Source: Litsea cubeba (lineage: Eukaryota; Streptophyta; Magnoliopsida; Laurales; Lauraceae). Taken from it: 64,000 nucleotides of DNA. The stretch lies in contig CM022953.1 in the NCBI GenBank assembly GCA_012931725.1, positions 28,561,470-28,625,469 of the forward strand, read 5' to 3'. Numbering within the stretch: the first letter of the stretch is position 1; each line of letters begins with the position of its first letter. The position numbers and the translations under genes were made by a program. A model generated the notes under the pieces. That model searched no databases, was not told where the DNA came from, and saw only the letters and a program-made list of their open reading frames with translations. Below, in pieces: positions 34,081 to 47,800 of the stretch.

Positions 34081-37000
34081 CAGGGCCATCCCAAAAACAT
34101 ATGCCAAAAATGATGTACAAAAGAATTTATCTCCAATGATATCATGATCGCGCTCTAGTGCAGGGACTTGACAACTCAGTTATGTCGTCTGCACCCTACT
34201 CCCGGAACTCCTCTAGCGGATTCTCAAAGATCGCCTCAATCTCTGACTCTGGGGTTGTGGGCTCGATACCTATGCACCAAGTGTAAATCATCAGACTATA
34301 AGAGCTACCAAGTAAACAAATACAACTAGCAGGATATGATGCATCCAGTAAAAATAATGACGGAGTGATCATATGGAAATTACAAAAGCAGATAACTAGG
34401 CAATACTGCATGAATAAACACATCCGACAGAATTAAATAAAAACGATAAGCTATACATCAAATATCCTACCAAATAGGCAACTCCATAAGCTAATTCCCC
34501 ACAAGATAGTATCACTGTCCTCCCGCACTCTAATTGAGTTGTGGTAGAGAAAATGATGGGATGGTGTCCCGGCCAAAAGGTGCATAGGAATATGCCCGAT
34601 CAAAGGTGGTAACTAGGGTAACAAACATCAAAACCTTTATCGTGGTACCCAGTGGTGTACATTCACTAAACAAATCCATCAATTTGCAAATCACAAAGTA
34701 AAGGTCGTTCCACAGAGGTACATGGCTACAGAGATGCCCCAGCTATGTTAGACGTTAACAACTGAGTGGTACTTGACTCAAAGGTCTCAAACAAAGTTGT
34801 CTGGCTAGGCTTTATCTTGTGCGAACAAGAATCAAGATCAAATTTAGGAACTACTCCAAACCATCAAATCCATCAAAATCTGTTTACCAAAGTCAAACCC
34901 TAAGTAGTCCTTCCCAACTACTTTCTTTCGAAGCCACCTAGCCTCAGTTGATACATATAGGGGATCCTAAGTCCAATCTAAGTTCTCAAATGTGACTCAC
35001 AACTGATAATGAATACTAAACAATAGAGGAAGATGCTAAAGGCATGTAGATAACCAACAATGGAATACATACAACATCATCCGATTGACGCAAGTCAAGG
35101 AATCTTTACAATCCAAGCCTAGGTCCTTGATTGCCTTCCATGTACTGACACATTACCAGTCGGTCCTACGAGATATTGGGGGCCACTAATGTCCTGTAAT
35201 AATACCTTGGTGCCTCTGATGGTACATGACATCACTTTCCCGTGCATCATCACACCTCCGATGTCTTTTGTATCTCGCACGCTTCCCGGATAATCTGTAA
35301 GGGTATATCAGCTCACCATCCCTTACTATTAGTCTCTAGTATAGTCTTCACGTAAAGCCAAGGATACCAAAACAAAGCCAACTGACCTAGGTTAAGGTTC
35401 CTTTAAACACGGAAACACAGGCCTTCAATGTTTAGCCGTAACCCTGTTATCGTTAGCCGTGGGGTCTTCTACGATTAGCTGTAGTACTCAGGAATTGGGA
35501 ACCAACTCTCAGTTTCGTGTGACAGGGTGGCTGTAATTTGCTCTACGGTTAGCCGCAGTACAATTTGGCTGGAAGCTACTATCTGGTTTTCTAACCGTTC
35601 CACAATTTACCATTATGCTCCATAACTGGATCAGCTGAACAGAATCTGTTAGGACTCAAGGGGAAATCAGCCCCTTTAGCAGAGGATCTTCAAACATCAA
35701 TAAAATGCGCACAACCAGCTTCTTTCCTCCACTTAAACTACCACATTAACTACCATTAATACAAACCCCAATAGGCAGTGGCGGACCTGCATTGACCAAC
35801 CCAGGTCAAAATTGGAATCTATATAGATTTCAATAGTGTCTTGGTGCAGGGGCGAGCAATTTGGGGCACGATCTAGGGCAGTCGCCCCACGTCAAAATTG
35901 AAATCACCATAGAGTTGAATGGGGCCTTGGAGCATGCCCCACATGTCTAAACTTGTCACATATGTCTAAAGATAGCCCCACATATGTAAAGCTTCGTTAG
36001 TAAAAAAAAAAAAGGAGAAAAAATAGAAAAGAAGACGTGTTACGGCAATACATCGCTCTCCCTCTTCTTTGACCTCTTCTTTTGAAACCTCTTCGAGCCA
36101 ATTGTCGATCGAGCTCCTTGTCGCCGGTCCCTATGTACTTTGTAGACTACTACATCTTTATTTGCCAAACATATCTAGTATAATCCTTCATAATCACTCA
36201 ACACCTAAATCAAAATGCTTAATCTCCAAATCCTAATTCCAAAAACTGAACCTCCAAAATCCTAATCCATACCCTAAGCCTTAAACCACCAAATCCGAGC
36301 GTATCTACAAAAACCCAAAGATAACCAAATCGATTTCTGTTATCATGTCTTCTTACCTCACTATGATCCAAAGATAGAATTCCACTCTCATTATCCAAAG
36401 ATTGGAAAGTAAAAAGGGAAAGGATGGGTGTCCTCAAAATGTTCTTGTGTTCAGTTTTTCTCATACACCCACTCACCTTGAATTTGCAGTGACCCCCATG
36501 GGCATTGATTTTGACATATAAATTTAGTGAAACATGATAATGTGAGTTTGCGTATCTGAGATTAGGTTAGAATTATTTTTTATCCATCTAATACTTTTTG
36601 GTACTTCTAATTAACAACCTCTTCATTACCCAATCTTCACTAACTTGTTGCATCTATTTGAGTTCCATGAGTTGGACATTTTCTAAAGAAAAACGTATAA
36701 GTGCTATTTGGAAATGTAAAGAAAGTCAAGCAAAAGTCAAGAAAAAATTTATTTATTTTTCAAATGTAAAGTTTAGCAAAATTTTAGCCCTACCCAAACG
36801 AAAATCCTGGTTCAGCCACTGCCAATATGACATACACATCGCCATTAAAACATCAATGAGCTTGGGAATGAGAAGCTACGATGAAATAAATGCTAGAATC
36901 AATCATAACATTGCACACATATCAATTTAAGCATATTTGTTCACTTTACTTTGCCTAGGGAAACACTAGGAATGAAACCCTAGCCCAACCACTTCACTTG

Positions 37001-37420
37001 AGAACCCAACTCTCCAAATCAGCTCCAAAAGCCCAAGGTCCCAAACCCTACCACAAAACAAAAAGGAGAAAAATTAAGCATGGATGCAACCTATATAACT
37101 CAAATGGGTTGGAACTTGAGGGGTTAGGGAAGAAATGGCTTACCTACGTAAGGGGAGATGAGAAGGAAGCTTGAAAATGAAAGAAGGTGATACTTGGAGA
37201 GGCTCGGAGAAGCTTGGTGGAGGTCAACTGTGGCTTGGAGATCTTCGATGGTTTGGAAGTGGAAGACAAGAGGAAGATGAGAGAGAGGAAGAGAGAATAA
37301 CAGAAAATGAAAAGAGCAAGAAGAAGGAAGATGTGGGGAACGGTCTCTCTTATGTTGGAGAGGTTTAGTGGAATTACAAAATGGTCCTCCCACTTAAGTG
37401 ACTTGGCCAATAAATAAATG
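34081..37420 (-). mobile_element. Degraded LTR-like tract related to the 20239-23095 LTR
   Basis: GGCCATCCCAAAAACATATGCC near 34083 parallels GGCCATCCCAGAAATAAGGCC near 20500. An acidic C-terminal exon-like frame follows in both (here PTTPESEIEAIFENPLEEF at 34200-34265), and a TTACAATCCAA.CCTAGG phrase appears at about 35108 and 21517. No clear ends or target duplication were found. It is interrupted by a hAT element. Confidence 0.35.
35776..36821. mobile_element. hAT-type element, 1046 bp
   Basis: Ends CAGTGGCGGACC and (reverse complement) CAGTGGCTGAACC. Flanks CCAATAGG (35768-35775) and CCAATATG (36822-36829) match at 7 of 8. No transposase is evident; non-autonomous. Confidence 0.75.
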
Positions 37421-38513
37421 GAAAAATAAGGGACTTCTAGGCATCGAATTGCGACACATCCTCAACGGCAAATGCTGGAAATGGTGAAATCTACCCAATG
37501 CACCCAAAATCTACCCAATGTGTCCATCCCCCGTAAGTCCCATGATCAGTGGGGCCCTATGCGGATCCTCGTAAGTTTGTCCATCACCATATGGTGAGGG
37601 AAGGATGCACATGAATATCCCCTATATATATAGTATTAGGCAAATATACTAATAAATAGCATATTGGACAACACATAATCGAAAAGAAGGTTTCATGATT
37701 TTCCTATATCCATTAATCAATTCAGCTACACTCCTATAGCCTAGATCCCATTATACTACTTTTTTAATCAACATCCCATTATACTAATGATTGCTTTTAA
37801 ATGAGAGGGACTTGGCCTCTCCCTTTCCCAAACAAGTAGACTAAAAATTGAATATAGACACAAATGTCACCTCAATACAGCTCATTGATGGAATATATTT
37901 TTGAAAATCTACGAACCTGTAAAAGGACTATTTTAAATATGAAAAACTAATTGATTATATTTTATTCATTTTTATATTTATTTTTTCTACTCAATTACAT
38001 TGATTCTATTTTATGCTTTGAATATCATCCATAACTATAACGAGTTCATTTTCAAAATAAATTATAAAAATTATCGATTTATTTTGAAACTTTAGGGATT
38101 AAAGTTATGATCTATTCCTACAATAGGAAATTGATACGTGCCCCATGACATGAACTTCACCGGAGTTTCCATTTCGAAATGGAGCACTCTTTCGCAGCTT
38201 TAAGGCGTTAGTGGTCTTCCCGATGTTTATGTAGGTTGATGGCATTGGCACCTGACCTGACTCATTTAATAAATTAGTTACAAGCTAACCTCAGCTCAAC
38301 CCAATTGCCACTCATAAATTATCTTATTATTACTTTCAAATTCTCATTTTAAAAATTACTAACGCAAGCAACAAAGTCGAAATATAATTTTTTTATATGA
38401 ATACTATAGAGTATAGACTGGCATCACACTAACTCTTCTAAATTTTAAGAGTAAACTAGAAAACACAATTTGCTGCTCTTAAACAAGGTCACTAGGTCAG
38501 TATTAATCACAAA
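37421..38513. other. Intergenic AT-rich sequence
   Basis: Separates the LTR-like tract from the 3' end of the stomatin-like gene. No gene recognised. Confidence 0.4.

Positions 38514-38568
<55 letters not shown>
38514..38568. repeat. (GT)n(GA)n microsatellite
   Basis: GT to 38530 then GA to 38568, about 270 bp past the stop of the stomatin-like gene. Confidence 0.95.
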
Positions 38569-38570
<2 letters not shown>

Positions 38571-38840
38571 TTTCTTCTTCTGGAGGTTTCCAGATAGTAT
38601 GTCATATCCTCTAATTTCATTTCATTATCCAACTTCTAAATTACAAAACAAGTTGAACAAACAAGCAAGGTTACTTGAAACTACAATAGGTTTAAGAATT
38701 AGAAGGAAAAATTAAAAATTCTTGCAACTAAAAGGTTAAAAAAAAACCGAACGTTTCTTCTTTCAAATGGATTAACATTATGTCATAGAATCTCTCCTAA
38801 AACAACTGTAAAAAAAATAAAATAGATAAATTTGTCCATG

Positions 38841-41800
38841 TCAGGGGTCAATTTTGGTCCTAAGGCTATATAGAGAGAAGACTGACTTAAGTGAAAAGGC
38901 ATTAGGAGATGTAACAGTTGACGCATCAGAGGCAGGACTTTGATATTCAGCTTGTCTATTGGAGCCATCACCAATGTCATCATATGTGGATCTGGATTGA
39001 GAAACACTGCTAGGGCGACTACGCAGATCATTACCAACCAGGCTTTTGTATATTGTCATAGCCTGGGCCATCATACTCGAGGGATTTTCAGCAGTGCTAG
39101 GGAGCAACAGAGTTGTGGCCTACAAAGCTGAAACAAAGATCAACCTTACTGCTCATACTGGTTTTTAGAACTTTGTCTTTTTTATTTCCTCTTCTTTTTC
39201 CTTGTGGGTGGAGAATTCCAATGATTATTTATGACTCACCTGTTGGGCAATGTTACCGAATGCTTCGATATATTTCTCTGCAATCCTTAAACTTGCTGCC
39301 TGCAGAGAGAGATTCACCACTCTTGAGCTCTATAGAGTTTGAAGAAAATGTGCCCAAGACAAATATATTGAACATATGCTCTGCTTCACAGTGGGGTGTC
39401 ATTTGAATTTCTCATGGAAGACCCATACATGTGTTGAAATATGAAAAGATAAAATCATACGCTTACTTTTCATTTTGTTTTCATGCTTCCATATATTTCT
39501 GAAAAACCAAACTTAAGCAATGGTTACTCAAAAAGAGAACCTTTATATGCATTAATAAAGGCCTGTTTGTTCCATGTAATTGAATTCCTAAGATTTTATA
39601 AACTTGTATTTCTTTAAGTGGTTAAAAATGAAGAATTAAAGGTGAATACCCAAAAATGACCATCAAATAACCTAATGGAATTTAAAAAAAGGAAGATGGG
39701 AAATAAATAACCAGCCATCGATCACTCTTGTAATTCAAATCATAGGAAAGTCAAGGTCCCATCTTACATGCTACCTTATATGTTCACCCTACACCTCTTT
39801 GATAATCTTTCAGTGGAGCTCATTTGACCATGAAAGCCTATGAATTCTATGCAAACAAACATGATTTAAGAATATAAGATGCCTTATCAAAGAAAATGAC
39901 ATTTGAGTTCATAATTTCTTTAGAACTAAACTGGGCAAGTAGGAAGCACATTTAACAACCAAAAACATAGATGCAATAACATAACGTTTTGGTACCATCA
40001 GAACCTCTCTCTCAGGAACTATGATAGAAGAAGGTCTTGACGAGACACACCGTAAAGAATTGCAACAAGACCACAATAATACAATATGGACTACTCTATC
40101 ATGCAATTTCTATAGACCTTAAGAGATGGTCCTTATCTTGGTTTTTTTGTAGTATTTTATGATGTACCCTTCTTTTGTCTACCATATCTTCTTTCACTAA
40201 AAAAGTAAAAAAAAGATAAGAAAAGAAGTAGACAAATGTGCCAAAAACACTAGGTGAGTTTGTTAGGGATACCCTCCCCCATGGATCGGTCACTCAAGAT
40301 CTTTAGTCTCCACCTGGGCCCGATGAAAAAAATTGGATCACTTCTTATGGATTCATTGAGAATGATTCTGATCTAGTTCATGCCCTAATAGAAGTAGAAG
40401 GTGCTTGGTTGGGATCCTCAGGGATAGAAAAAGATTGCTGACTTGCAGTCAATTTGATAATGATCAAGTGACATTGCTTCTTCACTTCGAACCAAGGAAT
40501 CAGTTAGATATGATGCAAAATGGATCTTGTTCTATCGTTGAACAAAGATTTCTATATGAAAAATATGAATCGGAGTTTGAAGATGAGGAAAGAGAAGGAG
40601 CCCTCGACCTACAACAGATAGAGGAAGATTTATTCAATCACGTAGTTTGGGCTCCTAGAATATGGCGCCGTTGTGGCAATGTATTTGATTGTATTGCAAG
40701 GACCAATGAATTGGGATTTCCCTATTGGGCCAGGTCATTTTGGGGCAAGCAGATCATTTATCATAAAGAAGATGAGCTTTAAGAGAATAATTCTAAGTTC
40801 TTGCAGAGTGGAACCATACAGTACCAATGGAGGAGGAACATGATTCTAGCTTTAGTCTGCTCTCCTGATACCATGGTATTACAAGTTAAACCATAGTACT
40901 ATTAAAGCACTATCTGCAAGATGTAGAAGGAAATTGATTACATGACTATATTGTAACAAGGTTGCAATATGCAAAATGTGAGCCGAGCCCAAGTAGAAGC
41001 ATCTAGAATCCAATGGACCCCAAATCAGGATTGGCAGCGCAGTTGAGAGATTAATACAAAATTTAGAATAACCAAAAAGATCCACTCAATGATAATCAAA
41101 GGGTTATTTTTTTAACTTATGTTCAAGAACCCTGTTTCATTGGAATAACATTGTTATAATTGTGTAAACATGTTCAGGTTATCTTTGGAGACATCCAATA
41201 TTCAGTAACATCTTAAATTTATGCACACAAAGAAAATCTTCCAGAATTATTCAGATCACCATTGTGTTAATTTAAACATGCTTATGCTAATGTTATTTCA
41301 TTGACTGCACCAGCTTCTGTGGCCAATGAGTGACATGCATTTCATAAAATCATCATTCGTAACCCACCATTATCATATGATTCAACAAGGCTTCAAGAAA
41401 CATTGCCCAGAGAACTTTCACCCTTTATAATTACAAGAGCTGTGCAAGAATTGGAGAAAGCTACTCCGCAAGCCATATGTTTTAGCATCATTAATGGATT
41501 CCAAGTGTTAACAGCTCTATTATATGACATCTTTAATTTGTGGATGACACACTGTCATTCTACAATGGGTTGGAAGAAGAGATTGGGCCACTTTCACAGA
41601 AAACCTATAGACATAGGGTCAATTAAGGCATTTGAGATGCTTTGAAGTGAAATAATGTGAGAAGGAGAGGAATAATCAAAGAAGAAGAATGGGAGAAGGT
41701 CGTATCTCCTTAGAGTATCGACAGTCCATTTTATAATATCGTTATGCCTCAATCAAGGCCCTAAGTATGTTAAGAATACAATTAGATGAAAGAAAGAATA

Positions 41801-44800
41801 GAAAGAATGTAACCTAGTCTAAACAAGGAAAATAAAAGGAGACTATACAGCTACACAATCTTTAGACAATATCCCATAAGTGGGATTTATACATGGGCCA
41901 GGCCCAGCCTTTTTAAGGCCTATTATCTTCTACACTCCCCCTCAAATTGATGTGGTAAGGCTGAAAACATCAATTTGCTAGTTAGACCATGATGACGCGG
42001 TTTGGGAAGAGCTTTGGTGAAGATATCCGCCAACTGGTTAAACGAAGAGACATGAGGCAGAGTTATAACAACATGTTGACGGATGAAGTGACAGTCAATC
42101 TCAATGTATTTTGTTCTTTCATGGAAAACCGGATTATTAGCAATTCTGGTAGCATTGGTATTGTCCCCATAGAGAGGGGTGGAACGACTAACAAGAACAC
42201 CGAATTCACACAGAAGGCGGCAGAGCCAGATAATTTCAGCACTGGCAGATGACATCGCTCGATATTCTGCCTCAGCCGAAGACTTTGATACGGTGGTTTG
42301 TTTCTTGCACTTCCATGAAATCAGAGATTTTTCAAGAAACATACACCAGCCAGTGGTAGACCGCCGAGAGTCCGGACAACCAGCCCAGTCAGCATCCGCA
42401 TAAGCTGTTAATTGCAGAGAAGTATCAGAAGGGAAGAAGAGTCCATGATGAAGAGTTCCTTTAACATAGCGGAGGATGCGTAATGCAGCAGCAAGGTGCG
42501 GTTTGTGGGGATTGCTAACAAACTGGCTAACCGTATGAACTGCATGAGAGATATCCGGCGTAGTCATAGTTAGGTAGAGCAAACTACCAACTATCCTCCG
42601 GAAAACAGATGGATCATCCAGGGGAGTGCCATCATCGGAACTGATTTTGCTGTTCAATTCTAGAGGCATATCAAAAGGGAGAGCATCATCAAGCCTGGCC
42701 GATGTGATCAAATCTGTCGCATATTTGCGCTGAATGACCCTAATGCCTGATTTGTTACGCACAAACTCAAGTCCCAGAAAGTAGGTGAGAGGACCAAGAT
42801 CCTTCATTATGAAGTGGCGAGTAAGGTGGTGTTTGAGATCCGTAATGCTGGCATTATCATTACCACTGATAATCATATCATCAACATAGACTAATAGGAA
42901 TGTGTAGCCCTTCGATGTCCATCGCAGAAAGAGGGAACTATCAGAGTGACTTTGATGAAATCTAGCCTGAAGAATTGCTGTCCGGAACTTATCGAACCAA
43001 GCCCTAGAAGCTTGTTTAAGTCCATAAAGAGCTTTCCTCAGTTTGCACACATGCTTCGAAGGACAAGCATAGCCAAGAGGAGGTTTTAAATAAACAGTCT
43101 CTCTCAAGTCCCCATGTAGAAAAGCATTCTTGAAGTCCATTTGCCAAAGAGGCCAATTGCGAGCAGCTGCGACACAAAGAAGAGTACGAACAGTGGTCAT
43201 TTTTGCCACTGGTGCAAAAGTTTCCTCATAGTCAATTCCGTATTCCTGCTTATAACCCTGTGCAACCAATCTGGCTTTATAGCGATCAAGAGTCCCATCA
43301 GCATGTACTTTGATGGAGTATATCCATTTGCTGCCAATTACAGAGGCTCTATCCGGGGCCGGTACCAATTCCCATGTTTGGTTTGCTTCAAGAGCGACCA
43401 ATTCCTCAGTCATAGCATTCTGCCAGTAAGCAATCTTTGAGGCCTGTGAATATGAGGTGGGTATAGGCGTACTATCCAAGGAAGAACAACTCTCAATGTA
43501 GAGAAAGATCTAATCTACTATGATTTCACTAGCCAAGCATGAAAGATGCTGTTGGAATGGCTGATATATGCATTCAGCAGAAAACAACAAAGAACAGAAA
43601 ATCAATAGAGCCAGACGAACTGGATTTTCTGGGCAGACGCTGTGTGTGGGCCCCACAACTTGATCCAATCACTGATCAGAGTATAATCTCTGTAAAGTGG
43701 ATCAAATTAGCTTCCTGCAGTCCAAATCTGATGAGATTTGGAAAAAGATCCACAAGTCTGGACGGTGGAGATGAAATCCTTCTGAGAAAATAGTCGGATG
43801 AAGAAGAGGTGAAAACTACCTCAAAGATGATGCCAAAAATCGAGGAAAATCACTACAATTCCCAGAATAATCAGTCGACCAACACAAGGTGGATAGTTTG
43901 TGATGTCTTGATCATCGCATGTAGGCAGCAGTGAAGCAGAGACTGAAAACCGCACGACACGTTCAGGGTCGTCAGTGGGTCGATTTGTACATAGATTCTA
44001 TTAGAGGATCAGTGAGCAGATCAGAGGTGGGGGATGGAAGGGCAAGCTATTTTCGCAATTCCAGGCCAAAGTTTCACTCAAATCGGATCAAAATCCACAA
44101 ATTTGGACGGTTTTGATGAAAACAGAGGCAAGAAATAGAAATATCACAAATGTTGCTGGAAACCTCACCTCTGATGGGAGAAAAAATCCAGAAAAATGCT
44201 CATAAATACCAGCAATGCTGGTCGACCAGGATGGAGGTGGTTTTGAGAGATGTTGAAGATGATCTGAAGTGGGCCACATCTTGATCAGGGATGATCAGAC
44301 ACTATCAGGAAGAAGATCCAAGTCAGGGAGAATGACTGAATCAATTTGAGAGGGTAACTATAGCTCTGATACCATGAAATAATGTGAGAAGGAGAGGAAT
44401 AATCAAAGAAGAAGAATGGGAGAAGGTCGTATCTCCTTAGAGTATCGACAGTCCATTTTATAATATCGTTATGCCTCAACCAAGGCCCTCAGTATGTTAA
44501 GAATACAATTAGATGAAAGAAAGAATAGAAAGAATGTAACCTAGTCTAAACAAGGAAAATAAAAGGAGACTATACAGCTACACAATCTTTAGACAATATC
44601 CCATACGTGGGATTTATACATGGGCCAGGCCCAGCCTGTTTAAGGCCTACTATCTTCTACATGAAGCACCTTGAAGTCCAAGACAAAAATCTTCAAACAA
44701 GCAAGATGGAAACAAAGTACCTTTGGACCATTCAAAAAATAATTACACAGATAAAGTACTTTTGGATAAACCAAAGAATTAAAAACTGAAATGAACTTTA

Positions 44801-47800
44801 AGTGTTTGGCTCAATTTAGGTCAACGATAACAAATCAACACATTAATTCCATTGACAGTTGATAATGACTAGCGAGGGTGATTATTATTTTAATTTCTAG
44901 TTATATTAGATCCTGTTGTTTTTTCTTATCCGTTCCACAACAACCCATGCATGAACATAACAACCTGCTCTGATAAGGCATTTTGAGTTAATGATAGGAC
45001 CAAAAGGTAATTATATGATACACAAAGGTGCACGATAGCTAGAAAATGGAAAATGAATGGAGTTAAGAACAACTACCTTATCAATGAAGCAAAAATTAAT
45101 ATAATGTAGAATACTAAAGAAGTTTCCAGCTTCCTACGATTACAATGCCAATGAGTTATAGGATCTAACTTACAATCAAGTGCACAAAAATCTCTCACCT
45201 CAACACCTCCACTTGCTTTAATAGTATCTGATAACACTTCAATTCCTTTAGCAGTTGCCTGTGCTTTAGCAAGTATGGCTTCTGCCTCTCCTGGGAGATG
45301 GTAAGGAAAACACAGGTCTACCAACTTATAATAACTGAAAGTTTGAAGAATTCACTTCCCAATTTTTATGATAAAGATTCCTATAGCTTATAGATTTTTA
45401 TGGTGACACCTAAAAGGATGATTCTACAACCTTGCCAAATTTCATGAACAAATCACATTATGGAAAAAACTACATAAAAAGTTATGGATTCAATACATAA
45501 CAAATTGTACATACTTTCAAGGGAAACAATAAAAAAAGGCATGCATTCCCTTGAATAGGGTAGTTACATTCTTCTTGTAATTTAGTGCTATATCAATCTA
45601 GGATTACGATGTATAACTGAATGATCTGTCTTTGAACACAATCGCCTCCTACCAAAGCTTTACATTAAAGTCATGTGTGGCAATTAATCCTTGGGATTTC
45701 TTACCCGTTTTCCACAATGTCGTGTAAAATCCACATTTGGCCATTGTAAATCCCCAAGGATTTGGGCCGGTAGAAATCTTCATTTCTTCGGACATTCAGG
45801 CACGACCCCCTCCCATAGGATTTTGAAAATCCTCATTTTTGCAGATTTATGATCAGATACCAATTTTCCTCAGCTATACACATTGGTACTCACTGATATC
45901 AATGTGAAATCCTTGGCTATATAATTCCTCAATGAGGAATCCATGTTCTAGGGGCAGTGAGGAATCCTCAATCTGTGGATTCCTCATAGATTCCTCACCT
46001 GTTACCAAACATGCCCTAGGAATAAAAATGTTTGAATGGCTTTACCTTAAGAATATTGATATGAGAAATGCAGTAAAGCGTAACAGTTGAGTAATTAGTA
46101 ATTACTATGATACATAAAAGCATTTAGTGCAACACTAATTTCTTGACACTAATCGATTATTTTATCAATGAACGTTCTCATGTTAAGATGTCCCTTTTGC
46201 AATGAGTAGAATCAGACTGTAAAGTTGTTACAATACTTTTGCCAGCTCATCTTTGTTTGTTTAGCGCACTCCCTCTAACAAATCAAGTACTTACTGCAAA
46301 TGTTTTTATTTTTATGGTTATATAAAGAGAATAGCAGGGCTAGCATGATTGGTCACCACTTGATTTAATGATGGATCCAACCTGTGAGATCTAGGTATGG
46401 ACCATTTTGTGGATCCGATTATTAGTCAGGTCCAGGTCCAGGTCCAGGTCTACTACTCAAATACTTGTAAACAATGGAGGAGTGAAAACATAATGTTTAT
46501 CTCATTGGAGGTAAGTGACTCATATTAAATTTGTGCATGTGGGGTCACCTATCAATGATCTAAACCACATGATACTTCAACCAATTATACCCTATTAGAC
46601 CCAAAATCTGCTTTCATTGGAGTCACACAACATCTGATTGAGAAAAATGTGGTTAATCTTATAATAAATGATTTTTTAAATAAATCACGCTTTTTATACA
46701 GCAGGGCCTTCCTTTTAGGATCCAAACCTTCTATTTGATGCGCATTTGGTTCATCAATCATGCATGGAGTTTTTCTCAGTGGGGGCGATATTCACCTTTG
46801 GATCGGACTATCATGATCCGATTGCCTTTTTTTCTGTTTTTAAATGCTACTGATCAAGCGATCAGTTGAGCATCCATCAAACCAGGGATGAAAACTTGAA
46901 TAGATAGCATAGTTGTCAACTCATTTTGGAACCCGTTTCGGAAATTTTCTGGCTGATTTGGAATTTCATTTCATGAAATAATCATCATCATCAAAGCCTT
47001 GTCACAACTGTTTTGGGGTCGGCTACAAGAATTCTATTTCTCCATTCCGATCCATCTTGAGCCAAATCCTCATATAAGTTACACTTTTTCAGATCTATTT
47101 TTACTACCTCCATCCACGTCCTTTTAGGCATACCCCATTCGCCTTGGTGGGCCATCAACCTTCATAGCCAAACTTTTTGATGCAGGCATGCAGCGATCGG
47201 TTGATAGATCAATCTCTCAAATGATTGATCGAATCCAAGAGGATTCTAGCCCTAAGGTACAGCACAAACCATAATAGGAGAAAACTCATGATCACTCTGA
47301 TTGAATTTAATTGAATAAAGCATGTCTCAAAAACAATGAAAGGCTCTTCTATATATAAGAGCAATGTGTTTGTTAATAAGGAAAGCTACTAATTCTAATT
47401 AACAATAAAATTAGAAACAATTCATAATCAACTAATCCTAGGATAGAAATAGTATCCACAGTAGCTTCTCAGCCAAGTTCGGCCTGTGGGTTGCACCCAA
47501 AGGGCTGGGTTGGATGGTTGGGCCCATCATGTGGGCCTAGGGCCTCTTTTTGACTTCCGTAGTGCATCAACTCTCCCTGGCTCGAAAGAACTCGCGCTTG
47601 ATAGTGCTCATAAAGATCTGGATTCAAACGCTGAAAGTCGGTAGCAATTATCTAGGTAGCATCGGAGATGGGCTAGTTTTGCCAACGAACAAGGAACTTC
47701 TGAAATCCTCTGCGATGAGTAGAAACAATTTGATCATCAAGAACATCAATGATTTTATCAGGCGGTGGCGGAGCAGCTGGTAACGTAATGGTTTGCTCAT

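Larger units (their letters stand above)
41648..44661 (-). mobile_element. Ty1/copia element keeping only RT-RNase H, TSD TGAAG
   Basis: Two 287-bp LTRs (41648-41934 and 44375-44661), perfect target duplication TGAAG at 41643-41647 and 44662-44666, and a tRNA-Met type PBS at 44361-44374 on the minus strand. Only RT-RNase H coding remains inside; gag, protease and integrase are missing, with about 0.9 kb of non-coding leader at 43480-44360. Lies in the SLP intron. Confidence 0.92.

Noticed and set aside
40405..40782. 125-residue frame as a nuclear gene
   Set aside because: It is Ycf2 sequence, frameshifted against plastid Ycf2 at its start; a NUPT.
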